The notes: generated by a model from the letters alone, not told the origin. DNA of 64,000 nucleotides from Acetobacter aceti (GCF_002005445.1 NZ_CP014692.1:744001-808000); one strand, 5' to 3'; positions 50,394 through 59,034 are shown, numbered from the stretch's first letter. Program-made: numbers and translations.

Positions 50394-50932
50394 CACTCGC
50401 GGCACTACCGGACGGGTTCGTTCCCTCGGATATGAGGACGTATGACCCGGATCAGTCTGTCGCCGCGCCTTTTGGCGTTAACAGGTTCCTGGGAGGTGTC
50501 GGACAGGACGCATGTTCCTGCTCCCCTCATCGCATGCCAGCGAAATCATCTGCAGATATTATCGATTATACACTCGATCTTTCGACGTGGCTTGCAAGCA
50601 CAAACGACACAATCGTCACAGTAACGCCAATTATTCAGACATTACTTGGGATCTCCTATGATCTGGCTGCGATTATGGGAGGCGTCGTTGATAATTATCA
50701 GGCAGTCATCATCTTTGCGGCTGGTCCGCCAAATTATTTAGTCGCGGTCAGTTACAAAATTGTTACGGCCAGAGGATTGGTCCGCGTCGTACCGTTTATC
50801 GTGCCTATCAATGACATCACCAGCGCGACGGATCCGCCAGCGCCAGACGCCATATCATACGCTGTCACCATGGACAGTTCGGCAATCACGCTTAATTCCT
50901 CAGCAGTCACGCTGGGCGCCAAAATATCCTGA
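50390..50932 (+). CDS. phage tail/spike-associated protein (180 aa)
   Basis: Begins MTLAALPDGFVPSDMRTYDP and ends with a repetitive SSAITLNSSAVTLGAK. Strand-rich; no definite family. ATGA overlap with the lysozyme-like gene, and it directly precedes the GH30 spike, so an adaptor or chaperone for the spike is possible. Confidence 0.55.
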   Translation: MTLAALPDGFVPSDMRTYDPDQSVAAPFGVNRFLGGVGQDACSCSPHRMPAKSSADIIDYTLDLSTWLASTNDTIVTVTPIIQTLLGISYDLAAIMGGVVDNYQAVIIFAAGPPNYLVAVSYKIVTARGLVRVVPFIVPINDITSATDPPAPDAISYAVTMDSSAITLNSSAVTLGAKIS

Positions 50933-50949
50933 AAATAACGAGGTCTCTC

Positions 50950-53900
50950 ATGAGCGGAACAACAACTTCCGGCAGCACAGTCATGTCTGGTGGCATTCTG
51001 GTTAATATCACGCCAGTTACCGGCGGTGGAGAACTGGAGGCCAACGGTAGTGCTGCTCTCGTCGATGCGAGCGGTCATACTGTCGCAGTTGGTGGACAGG
51101 ATTACCGTGTCGGCGATGTGCTGGACGCCTTGGTCGATGGCGCCTTCGTGTCGGGTTCGTCCGGTACGGACATCTCCGGCCAGCCGGTTCTGTTCAACGG
51201 CGCGACCACGACCGTCAGCAAAGCGCTGGCGGCAGCGGCAGAGAGTGGTGGCAGCGACGTGACACCCACCGTGCTCGCTGCGGGAAACAGCTTCCAGCCG
51301 CGCTCGATCATCAGCACCGCGCTGAACAGCAGCAATTACCAGACCGCCCTGCTGCGCCAGTCTCCGCCCGCGTCTGGCGATGTGTCCGCTGCTACGGCAA
51401 CGCACATCGTCACAATTGATCCCTCGACCCTCAAGCAGAATTTCTACGGACCAGGCGGCGCGCTGACCGGTGGCGCTGCTTACGCAATCATGAATTACAT
51501 GACGCGGGACCAGCGGCATCAGTTTTTCACGATGCTCAAAAATGACGGTTTCCGCTCTATTCGTATTGCCATCGGCGGAAACGATTTCGATTACCGTCCA
51601 TACTGGACGCCATGGGACAGCGGCGTATTCGATGTCTCCAGTGATTTTCAGGATGTGATTCCCTGCCTCCTTGAATGGCTGGCGGTGGATCCGTCGCTGC
51701 GCTGCATGGCGACGCCCTGGTCTCCCCCCGCCTCCCTGAAAGACTCTGGCGTTCTGAAGGGCGGAAGCTTCATTTCCAGCGCGGCGAATTACCAGACTTA
51801 CGCGGCCATGCTCTGTCAGTGGTGTGTCTTCTACGCCTCTCTAGGCATTCCTGTTTACTACGTTGGTATTGGCAATGAGCCACAACAGAAAACAGCCGAG
51901 TATCCAAAATGCGGTATGTCCACTGCGGACACTGCCGGGATTGGTGCAGCGCTTGAAGCTCTCCTTGCTAAGGCCACGTTCGCCAATGGCATCACGCCGA
52001 AAGTGACATCATCTGACACGTCATGGGGGTCGGCGCGGACATGGCTGCCGGGCGACCTCGCGACCGGTGCGTTCGGCGCAATGGCATTCCATTGGTACAA
52101 CGGGAATCCTGGCAACATTTCCTCCTACACCACACAGTATCCGAATGTGGATGTGCTGTGCTCTGAAGCGATGCTCATGAGCGGCAGCCCCGGCCTACAG
52201 ACGCAGATTACGCAGCTGATCGGCGATTACTGCACATGGATGATGAGCCTCGGCGCAAAAGCCATCATGATGTGGAATATCATCCTGGATCAGACGAACA
52301 GCCCCGCCAACGGAAATACTGGCGTGAACGACGGCGGGAACTGGTCGGGTTGGTACGGGGCTTCCCTACACGTCAACAACACGACCGGCGTCGTCACACC
52401 GTCGGCTGATTATTATGTGATGGCCCATCTCGGGCGCATGTCCGGCCCAAACCGGAAAATCTGCGGCTTCACCGCTTTCGGGCAGGGTAAAGGGGCGACC
52501 GATCTCGTCGTGCAGGCGACCTATGACACCGTGACCGGTGAACGCGGTGTGTTCCTATGGAATCCGACCTCACTGGATATGCGGGTAATCATCAAGGACG
52601 CCGTTACCGGTAATGGCTACCCGGTGATCGTTCAGGCCAACTCCATCCGCACTGAACTGTATTCCGGCGCTGATATCGTCTCCGCCTCTTCGAATTTCCT
52701 CGCGGCGGCCCTTTCGGATCTGCCGGCAGCTCTGGCCGCGCCTGGCCTGACACTGACGGCAGGCGACAGTCAGCTCGCAGTCGGGATCACCCCGGCTAGC
52801 GGCACCACGCCGCAGGCTTATGCGGTCTATTGGGGATATTCAGCCACCGCGTTGCAGCGCGCCGCGATCGTGACGGCCAACGGCACGAACGTCGTCAATT
52901 TCACACTGAACACCGCATCATGCGGTCGCTCCGACACGAACGGCATCGTCAATGGCACACCCGTTTATGTGACGGTTTCCGCGATCAACGCCCAGAACGT
53001 CGAGGGCGCTCAGTCGGCCTCGCAGTCGGCAACGCCGGTTGCTGGGGGCACCACAACGAACCCGACGAAATATTCTGTCGGCCTGTCGTCTTCGTCCGTC
53101 GTCTCTGGCGGCACAACAACCGTCACCTTCACTCTGGATGCTGCCGCCACGAGTGCTGTCACGATCACCCCGAGCGACAAGAGCGCTGGCGGAACGTGGG
53201 ATAACGGCACGCTGACGATCGCTGTCGGTTCAACGTCCACCAGCACGACCTACACGGCAGGCTCGACTGCGGGGACTGTCACACTGACAGGCACGAACAC
53301 CAGTAGTCTGACGGCTGGAACGGCAACTCTGACCGTATCTGCTCAGGCCACGGCCCCCGGTGCGCCTACACTCACCCTCAAGGCGGGAGACAGCCAGATC
53401 GCGGCAACCGTTGCGGCCCCGGCCAGCAATGGCGGATCCGCGATCACAGGCTATCCGATCGTGGTCAATGACGCGACGACACCAGTCACCACACTGACGG
53501 CGCCGGGAACCTACACGATCACTGGCCTCACGAACGGGACGTCCGCTACTGTGAAAGCCGGAGCTACGAATAGCGTGGGAACGACGTATTCGGCTGACCA
53601 GAGCGCGACACCGGTTGCAGCACCGGCGGCCACATCACTGCTTCAGACCTATATGACCTCGGGTGTATCGGCCCCATCGGTCGCATCGAAAATAGACCTG
53701 TCATCCGGTCTGGTTGAGATGATGCTGCATGCAAACCTCAGCACCATCTCACCGTCAGGCAATGTCACCCTGATCGGCTGCACGGACGCCTACAAAGTCA
53801 CCGCGATGCAGACTGCATCCAAGTCGCTTTGCGCTCTGGTTCTCGGGACTGGAACGACCGGCCCTCTCGGTCTTGTAGTTTCTGACGGTTCAAAAACGAA

Positions 53901-54327
53901 CTACACATGGCCCGCCTCCGGGTTCGGATGTACTGACCTCGGCATTGCTGCGGGTGCCGATTTCTATCTGTTGAGTGCGATCAACACCAGTTCGGCAGCC
54001 GTTACTGACAAATTTGGCAATTCGGTTCCGGCAAAATCGTGGACAGCCTATACTAGCACGGATGGCGTCACATGGACGCAGAAGGCGACCACGGCCATAA
54101 CGACTGGTCTGATTTCTGCAGCGTCGATATCAGCCCCATATTGTGTTGGCATCGGCAACGGCATCACCAATCCCAATAAATACTATCAGGCGGCGATGTA
54201 TTGCGGAACGACCGAGGTGTTCAACGTCGATTTCACGGATCAGACGGTTGGTGCTGCAACAGTCACGGATGCAGAGAGTAATGTGTGGACGATGAATACT
54301 GGTTCCACAATCGTGGCGGCGTCCTGA
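50950..54327 (+). CDS. tail spike with glycoside hydrolase family 30 domain
   Basis: 1125 aa. Residues 1-150 form a strand-rich, Gly/Ser-rich phage anchor. Residues about 155-570 match GH30: NFYGPGGALTGGAAY, RIAIGGNDFDYRPY, ATPWSPPASLKDSGVLKGGS, acid/base Glu310 in GIGNEPQ and nucleophile Glu406 in DVLCSEAM, then MMWNIILD and a small beta-domain. Residues about 595-690 and 800-890 are FN3-like, about 700-795 Ig-like, and 895-1125 strand-rich, possibly carbohydrate-binding. No signal peptide. It probably cleaves a beta-linked cell-surface polysaccharide during adsorption. Confidence 0.85.
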   Translation: MSGTTTSGSTVMSGGILVNITPVTGGGELEANGSAALVDASGHTVAVGGQDYRVGDVLDALVDGAFVSGSSGTDISGQPVLFNGATTTVSKALAAAAESGGSDVTPTVLAAGNSFQPRSIISTALNSSNYQTALLRQSPPASGDVSAATATHIVTIDPSTLKQNFYGPGGALTGGAAYAIMNYMTRDQRHQFFTMLKNDGFRSIRIAIGGNDFDYRPYWTPWDSGVFDVSSDFQDVIPCLLEWLAVDPSLRCMATPWSPPASLKDSGVLKGGSFISSAANYQTYAAMLCQWCVFYASLGIPVYYVGIGNEPQQKTAEYPKCGMSTADTAGIGAALEALLAKATFANGITPKVTSSDTSWGSARTWLPGDLATGAFGAMAFHWYNGNPGNISSYTTQYPNVDVLCSEAMLMSGSPGLQTQITQLIGDYCTWMMSLGAKAIMMWNIILDQTNSPANGNTGVNDGGNWSGWYGASLHVNNTTGVVTPSADYYVMAHLGRMSGPNRKICGFTAFGQGKGATDLVVQATYDTVTGERGVFLWNPTSLDMRVIIKDAVTGNGYPVIVQANSIRTELYSGADIVSASSNFLAAALSDLPAALAAPGLTLTAGDSQLAVGITPASGTTPQAYAVYWGYSATALQRAAIVTANGTNVVNFTLNTASCGRSDTNGIVNGTPVYVTVSAINAQNVEGAQSASQSATPVAGGTTTNPTKYSVGLSSSSVVSGGTTTVTFTLDAAATSAVTITPSDKSAGGTWDNGTLTIAVGSTSTSTTYTAGSTAGTVTLTGTNTSSLTAGTATLTVSAQATAPGAPTLTLKAGDSQIAATVAAPASNGGSAITGYPIVVNDATTPVTTLTAPGTYTITGLTNGTSATVKAGATNSVGTTYSADQSATPVAAPAATSLLQTYMTSGVSAPSVASKIDLSSGLVEMMLHANLSTISPSGNVTLIGCTDAYKVTAMQTASKSLCALVLGTGTTGPLGLVVSDGSKTNYTWPASGFGCTDLGIAAGADFYLLSAINTSSAAVTDKFGNSVPAKSWTAYTSTDGVTWTQKATTAITTGLISAASISAPYCVGIGNGITNPNKYYQAAMYCGTTEVFNVDFTDQTVGAATVTDAESNVWTMNTGSTIVAAS

Positions 54328-54402
54328 GCGGAGAAATAGTCCTCACTGGCTGCGACCAGCGAGGACCAACCTCACTCTGGCACAAGCAATACTGGTAAAT
54401 AA

Positions 54403-54726
54403 ATGGACATTATTTCTGAAACGCTGACGTGGCTTTCTGCGTCCTACCCCGATCTCGCGGCCACACTCGCGGCTTCGGTGTCGTTTGCGATTGCGTCGTG
54501 CGCACTGACTCTCCGGTTCTGGCGTCCGCCGCATCCGGGTAGCCACTGGGTGATCGTTTACACGGTCGTCTCTGCGATTGCTCAGGCGCGGGGTTGGGCC
54601 GCGAATGCCTACCAGCCCGGCAAGAAGGCAGTCATGGTTCCGGCTGATGCTCCGCGCGCCGAGGTTGCTGCGAAACTGGGCGTGCATCCGGATGATACGA
54701 GGCCGGGAAAGCCGCCGGCAGCCTGA
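54403..54726 (+). CDS. holin-like small membrane protein
   Basis: 107 aa. A hydrophobic helix (LAATLAASVSFAIASCALTL) and a second weaker one (WVIVYTVVSAIAQARGW), then a charged, proline-rich tail (HPDDTRPGKPPAA). It lies just before a terminator and a lipoprotein gene. Holin function is inferred from size and place. Confidence 0.55.
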   Translation: MDIISETLTWLSASYPDLAATLAASVSFAIASCALTLRFWRPPHPGSHWVIVYTVVSAIAQARGWAANAYQPGKKAVMVPADAPRAEVAAKLGVHPDDTRPGKPPAA

Positions 54727-54772
54727 GTTCAAGCATCCTGCCGGATAGCCACCGGCCACTGATCCCACCACA

Positions 54773-54797
54773 GCCCGCCATCGAGCGGGCTTTTTTT
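54773..54797 (+). terminator. rho-independent terminator
   Basis: GCCCGC (54773-54778) and GCGGGC (54785-54790) with a 6-nt loop, followed by TTTTTTT (54791-54797). Confidence 0.85.
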
Positions 54798-54814
54798 ATG
54801 CCCGGAGCAATCCA

Positions 54815-55363
54815 ATGAAAAACATCTCCCGTCGCAATCTCCTGCGCTCGTCCGCCCTCGGTCTGGCCGGGGCCACTCTCGCAGCCTGTACTGTCTCCAC
54901 GTCTAGCGGTGTCACCACTGTCACGCTCGACGTGACGAAAATCAAAAACTACGGGCAGGCCGGGCTCAATGCCGCCGCCGCTGTCATCGCGTTTTCGGCG
55001 CAGTTCCCGGCGATCTCTGCCTATGTCCCGGCCATTCAGGCCGCCGAGGTTGCCCTGTCCGGTGCGCTGACGGCGTTCTCGACCGCTGCCGGGTCCACGC
55101 TGACGATCAGCTACGACAACACTGACTGGAAAACCCGCGTCGATAGCGTGCTGTCTGACCTGTCCACAGTGGCCAGCGCGATTGAGTCCGCGATCTCGGG
55201 TGCCGGGTCGGCACTGTCTGCATCCGTACTGTCTGACGCCAAGACGGCCCTGTCCGCGCTGGAGACTGTTATCTCCGTATTCAAGGGCCTCCTTGGTGTG
55301 TCTGCCGTCCGGTCCAGCACCGGCATGACCGAGGCTCAGGCTCTGGCTGCTCTCGGCGTGTGA
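54815..55363 (+). CDS. lipoprotein of unknown function
   Basis: 182 aa. The N-terminus MKNISRRNLLRSSALGLAGA has a twin-Arg-like motif and a lipobox LAAC with the modified Cys at residue 25. The mature part is Ala/Ser/Val-rich, mostly helical (LTAFSTAAGSTLTISYDNTD in the middle). It could be a spanin-like or host-surface-altering protein. First gene of the cassette after the terminator at 54773. Confidence 0.65.
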   Translation: MKNISRRNLLRSSALGLAGATLAACTVSTSSGVTTVTLDVTKIKNYGQAGLNAAAAVIAFSAQFPAISAYVPAIQAAEVALSGALTAFSTAAGSTLTISYDNTDWKTRVDSVLSDLSTVASAIESAISGAGSALSASVLSDAKTALSALETVISVFKGLLGVSAVRSSTGMTEAQALAALGV

Positions 55364-55458
55364 TCGTCGCATTCATTCTCGCCTTCCTCGTCGGTTTCTG
55401 GACCGGCGGGGTCTGCGTGGCTCTTGTTTTTGCTCTCCACTGGAAGCTCACCCTGTGA
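55360..55458 (+). CDS. 32-aa single-helix membrane peptide
   Basis: GTG start overlapping the lipoprotein stop and ending on the start of the glycosyltransferase gene (GTGA). One hydrophobic helix, VAFILAFLVGFWTGGVCVAL then VFALHWKLTL. Double coupling supports translation. Confidence 0.5.
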   Translation: MIVAFILAFLVGFWTGGVCVALVFALHWKLTL

Positions 55459-56495
55459 AAAATCGTCTCCTGTTCATCCTCAAGAGCCGTGAGGGCGATT
55501 GGGGCTATTCCGGCGCGCGCGAATCCGGACTGTCCAATTCTGTCCGCTTCGTGGTGGACATGCTCCGCGATAACGGCATCGAGGCCAAGGCGGTCGAAGT
55601 CCCGGACAACAATGCGATCGACCGGGATGTCGCGGCCTATCGGCCAACGCATGTCATCATCGAGGCGTTCTGGGTCGTGCCGGAAAAGTTCGACGTTCTG
55701 AAACCGCTCCATCCGGGCGTGCAGTGGATCGTGCGGAATCATTCAGAAACGCCATTTGCAGCGAATGAAGGCTGCATCTTCGGCTGGACCGTCGAGTATC
55801 TGCGCAGGGGCGTCGAGGTCATGTGCAATGCGCCGCGTGCGGTACAGGACATGGCGATTGTGGCGATGGCCGCTCGCGTCGATACGTCTCTCGTGACCTA
55901 TGGCCCGAACGTCTACCCGGTCCCGCGTCTGTGCGACATTCAGCCTCATGAACGCCGGTCGGACGTTGTGAATATCGGCTGTTTCGGTGCGATCCGTCCA
56001 CTCAAGAACCACATGACGCAGGCGTTGGCCGCCATTGCTTTCGCCCGGACCATCGGCGCGAAACTGCGGTTTCATGTCAACGCCACGCGCATCGAGGGCG
56101 GTGGCAACTCCATCCTGAAGAACCTGCGGGAGCTGTTCGGGCGGCTGGACTGCGCGGACCTGGTCGAGCATGGCTGGATGCCGCACGCCGAATTTCTCTC
56201 TGTCCTGCGCGGCATCGACATTCTCGTGCAGGCGTCCCTGACCGAGACGTTCAACATCGTGGCCGCCGATGCGATGGCCGCCAGCGTGCCGGTGCTGGCG
56301 TCAGACGAAATCCCGTGGCTCGGACATTACGCCGAGCGTGATCCTCTCAGTGCTGCGGATATGGCGTCCGGCCTGCTGACGATCTGGCAGGAGGATGACC
56401 GGACACGTCTGGCCCGGCTGCTCAGGCAGCGACGGGACATGGAGCGGTATTGCTCGGTCTCGGCGCTGACGTGGGTGAGGAGGTTTGGAGCATGA
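55455..56495 (+). CDS. phage-encoded glycosyltransferase (GT4/GT-B-like)
   Basis: 346 aa. IGCFGAIRPLKNHMTQALAA, FHVNATRIEGGG and the C-terminal SLTETFNIVAADAMAASVPV with ASDEIPWLG follow the nucleotide-sugar-binding half of GT-B enzymes. It probably acts on a surface glycan or on phage components. Its position after the late genes, beside a lipoprotein and papain-like gene, suggests lysogenic conversion or virion modification; the substrate is unknown. Confidence 0.75.
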   Translation: MKNRLLFILKSREGDWGYSGARESGLSNSVRFVVDMLRDNGIEAKAVEVPDNNAIDRDVAAYRPTHVIIEAFWVVPEKFDVLKPLHPGVQWIVRNHSETPFAANEGCIFGWTVEYLRRGVEVMCNAPRAVQDMAIVAMAARVDTSLVTYGPNVYPVPRLCDIQPHERRSDVVNIGCFGAIRPLKNHMTQALAAIAFARTIGAKLRFHVNATRIEGGGNSILKNLRELFGRLDCADLVEHGWMPHAEFLSVLRGIDILVQASLTETFNIVAADAMAASVPVLASDEIPWLGHYAERDPLSAADMASGLLTIWQEDDRTRLARLLRQRRDMERYCSVSALTWVRRFGA

Positions 56496-57256
56496 TCCGG
56501 AAACTCGGCAAACTCGCTCCGAAACGCGATCCGCGCACGTTCCGCATGTCTGCGCCACTGGCCAGTGTTCTGCCGGTCATTCCACCCTCAACGAACTGGG
56601 CTCCGAACGTGTCCTGGCCGATGTGGTGCAACGATCGATACGGCTGCTGCACGCAGGTCTCCGTTGCGTCGGCAATCCGGACGTGGACCGGTGCAGCTCA
56701 GGCTCCGGTCCTGCTGACTGACGACCAGGTTCTAGCGAATTACTCCGCCGTCACGTCGCCGCCGTTCGATCCGGATCAGCCGGCCACGGACCGTGGCGCT
56801 GTTGAACTGGACGTGCTGAACCGCTGGGTCCGCTACGGCCTCGCGATGCCCGGCACTCAACCGGGCCGATCGTATCTCTCAGGATATGGAGCTATCGATC
56901 CTCGCAGCCGACAGTCAATCCAACGCGCGATTGCATTTCTCGGCGGCGTTTATATCGGCCTGTCTCTGCCAGAATGGTGTTGCGCGACCGATGACGACTG
57001 GGCTTATGACCCGAGCCGCGACAATTCCATCGCGGGCGGCCATGCCGTCTGGCTGCATGGCTACGATGCTGACTGGCTTTATCTCAACACATGGGGGCAG
57101 CGTCGCCGCCTATCGTGGGAGTTTCTGGCACAGTTCTGCGATGAAGCGTATGGGCTCGTGTCGCGGCAGCACTGGTCTGACATTCATGGTGTCAGCCCGC
57201 GCGGCGAGGCGCTCGATGCGCTGGTTGCCGAGATGAAGGCCGCGTCCAATGCCTGA
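56492..57256 (+). CDS. papain-like cysteine peptidase-fold protein
   Basis: 254 aa from ATG 56492. PMWCNDRYGCCTQVSVASAI holds the probable nucleophile Cys52/53, IAGGHAVWLHGYDADWLYL the His and LNTWGQRRRLSWEF the Asn/Trp of a C1-like triad. A signal peptide is not evident. Such proteins occur at the ends of phage late regions and may cleave peptides in the envelope or in phage assembly. ATGA overlap with the glycosyltransferase. Confidence 0.65.
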   Translation: MIRKLGKLAPKRDPRTFRMSAPLASVLPVIPPSTNWAPNVSWPMWCNDRYGCCTQVSVASAIRTWTGAAQAPVLLTDDQVLANYSAVTSPPFDPDQPATDRGAVELDVLNRWVRYGLAMPGTQPGRSYLSGYGAIDPRSRQSIQRAIAFLGGVYIGLSLPEWCCATDDDWAYDPSRDNSIAGGHAVWLHGYDADWLYLNTWGQRRRLSWEFLAQFCDEAYGLVSRQHWSDIHGVSPRGEALDALVAEMKAASNA

Positions 57257-57371
57257 TCTTTTCACGCACTGGTGGTTCTGGGCCGGGATCGCCGCTTCAT
57301 CGCTGGCTGCTTCGTTTGGGCTGGCATTGGCTATGTTGCGGGCGAAGAGGAAGGCTGATCCGTTTGGGTGA
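57249..57371 (+). CDS. 40-aa membrane peptide
   Basis: MPDLFTHWWFWAGIAASSLA followed by ASFGLALAMLRAKRKADPFG: one transmembrane helix with a basic end. It overlaps the stop of the papain-like gene by 8 bp. Last gene of the rightward late unit. Confidence 0.5.
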   Translation: MPDLFTHWWFWAGIAASSLAASFGLALAMLRAKRKADPFG

Positions 57372-57442
57372 ACCGTTGGGAATTACGCAATAGTTCGAAC
57401 TTGTAAGAAATGCTGATGAGTTGATGGGGCCTGCAAATAGCG

Positions 57443-57555
57443 TTGACATTTACCGCCTGTACCGGTTACGCACCGGGTGTTACAAGGTGGTATTCCACAT
57501 GGCGCCTCGAACGCTTTGTGGTCGAAAAGGTCGGGTTCCAGCCCGGCCTTTTTTT
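57443..57555 (+). ncRNA. candidate small RNA at the right end of the prophage
   Basis: TTGACA at 57443-57448 with a weak -10 (TTACGC or TACGCA, 17-18 bp away) is followed by about 80 nt without a convincing ORF, ending in a strong terminator at 57529. The rest of 57372-57836 shows no gene apart from this and the integrase arm site. Confidence 0.35.
57529..57555 (+). terminator. rho-independent terminator at prophage right end
   Basis: GGTCGGG (57529-57535) pairs with CCCGGCC (57542-57548) with one G-U pair, then TTTTTTT at 57549-57555. Confidence 0.8.
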
Positions 57556-57778
57556 GTCGATTCAACATACTATCAATCGGTGGCCATGGCACATGCCGGG
57601 CGTCTGTTGCGATCCGGGGCGGTCACGTCGTGCGGGTGACGTATTCCGGGCCGAGCGCGACGCTGGAGGATAGGGATGGAGCGTGTGCCGGGGTGGTTAG
57701 GGGGTGTGTTGCTCGTGATCTTCACTAGCGGCAGAGGGAGTGATCCGTCTGGCCAAGATTGAGGGGGAGAAATTATAG

Positions 57779-57798
57779 ATGTTCAAATGAACATCTAC
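57779..57798. other. candidate prophage integrase arm site, right
   Basis: ATGTTCAAATGAACATCTAC, 19 of 20 identical to 17341-17360 and in the same orientation, 38 bp inside attR. Confidence 0.5.
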
Positions 57799-57836
57799 GC
57801 AGCCTGTGGATAAACCAAATTTCTCTGGAATATCAA

Positions 57837-57912
57837 TGGCGTCCCGTACGGGATTCGAACCCGTGTTACCGCCGTGAAAGGGCGGTGTCCTAGGCCTCTA
57901 GACGAACGGGAC
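57837..57912 (-). tRNA. tRNA-Glu(UUC), containing attR
   Basis: Reverse strand folds as a 76-nt tRNA with encoded CCA: acceptor GTCCCGT/ACGGGAC, anticodon arm CCGCC-CTTTCAC-GGCGG with anticodon TTC, and T-arm ACGGG-TTCGAAT-CCCGT. Bases 57837-57883 are the prophage attachment core, so integration regenerated an intact tRNA from the 3' half carried by the phage. Confidence 0.97.
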
Positions 57913-57997
57913 AGAGGCGAGGGCGTAATTAGGCGAGAGAAGGAAGGGCGTCAAGCGCGATAGGAAAGAAAAAATAAAATTCTATATTCCAAGGCGC

Positions 57998-59034
57998 TCA
58001 GCCCTGGGTGCTGACGCGCGCAGCAGGCCCGAAAGCAGAGCTGGTGACGTGCAGGGCTGATGGCGGAACGCCTTTCTTGATCAGGGCATCCGTCAGGGTT
58101 CGGCCACGCAAGAGACCAAGCTCGACAGCCTGAGTCTGGTCTGCCGGTGACAGGGACACTGTTTCACCGCTGCAGTGCAGAAACAATGTCCCGCCACGCC
58201 GCGCATTGACGAGTTTGTTCAGTGCGCCGTCCTGCGCCGGCTTGAGTTGGTCCGAACCCGGGAGGAAGCCGATCAATGTGCCGTCCTTGGGAGCGATGTC
58301 GTAATCAGGACGAATCGGCTCCATCATGGTCGCATCTCGCGGCGGCGAGAAACCCGGAATAGAAGGGGCGGCGGGCGGAGCAGCAGGGATTGGCGGCAGG
58401 GGTTGGGTGACAGATGTCGCGACAACGGCCCCGTCTCCGCGAAATTCGGGCATGGCCATCTCTGCTTCCGGCACCGCCGTGGAGGTGTTCGGCTTCGATG
58501 CGGAGGCAGGAGAGGGGGGGGGGCGGATGGTGTCCCGGTTGGTGCGGAAGAAGAGTCGGCCGCATCCAGAATGGCGCCCATCCCTCCCGCAGGAACGGGT
58601 GTGGAAGTCGCGGTCTGGGGGGAGGTTGAAGCTGGAGCCTGCGCTGTGCCTTTGGCCTCTCCTTGAGCCGTGGAGGCTGGCTTTGCACTGGGTGGCGGAG
58701 GAATAACAGGCGTCAGGGTGCCATTCTGCGCCACTGTGCGCATGGTCAGATTGCGGGAGGCGATCAGATTGTTGGTGATCGACTGACGCAATTCTGGAGA
58801 GGGCAGTTCCGGCGGTGTGGTCGGCGTCAGCCCGACACGGGGATAGGCCTCGAATTGCCCTGGCGCCGGGGGGCGTTGCTGGGCAATGACGCCGCCTTCA
58901 TGCTGGTGGTACCAGTCAACCGTGGTGTCGACCAGATCGCGATGCTGGCAGCCAGCCAGAAGCGCACAGGAAAACGGCAGGACGATCCTGAAGAAGCTTC
59001 GGCGCACAGCCGACTGGAACGGAAAAACTGTCAT
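57998..59034 (-). pseudogene. OmpA-like lipoprotein gene, frameshifted in a C10 tract
   Basis: The N-terminal frame (59034) has a signal with lipobox (FSCALLAGCQH) and a Pro/Ala-rich linker. The C-terminal frame (to 57998) has an OmpA-like peptidoglycan-binding domain (PKDGTLIGFLPGSDQLKPAQ, ADQTQAVELGLLRGRTLTDA). The frames change at ten G on the plus strand (58514-58523, ten C in the mRNA). One more C or two fewer would restore a protein of about 345 aa. It is either phase-variable, a pseudogene or an assembly error. Confidence 0.75.

Larger units (their letters stand above)
17199..57883. mobile_element. prophage in tRNA-Glu: lambda-like head, Mu-like contractile tail
   Basis: Bounded by a 47-bp direct repeat with one mismatch (17199-17245 and 57837-57883), the right copy being the 3' part of an intact tRNA-Glu gene. 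Contents in order: integrase, xis-like gene, leftward early operon, repressor and cro, rightward early genes, lambda-type head genes, Mu-type tail genes, tail spike, lysis-type and accessory genes. A primase-terminase fusion shows loss of the terminase ATPase, so the prophage is probably defective in packaging. Length is about 40.7 kb. Confidence 0.93.

Noticed and set aside
53040..53640. Ser/Thr/Gly-rich repeats in the spike as a CRISPR or tandem repeat array
   Set aside because: The DNA is not periodic; the protein repeats are Ig/FN3 modules. No CRISPR-like array was seen anywhere in the window.
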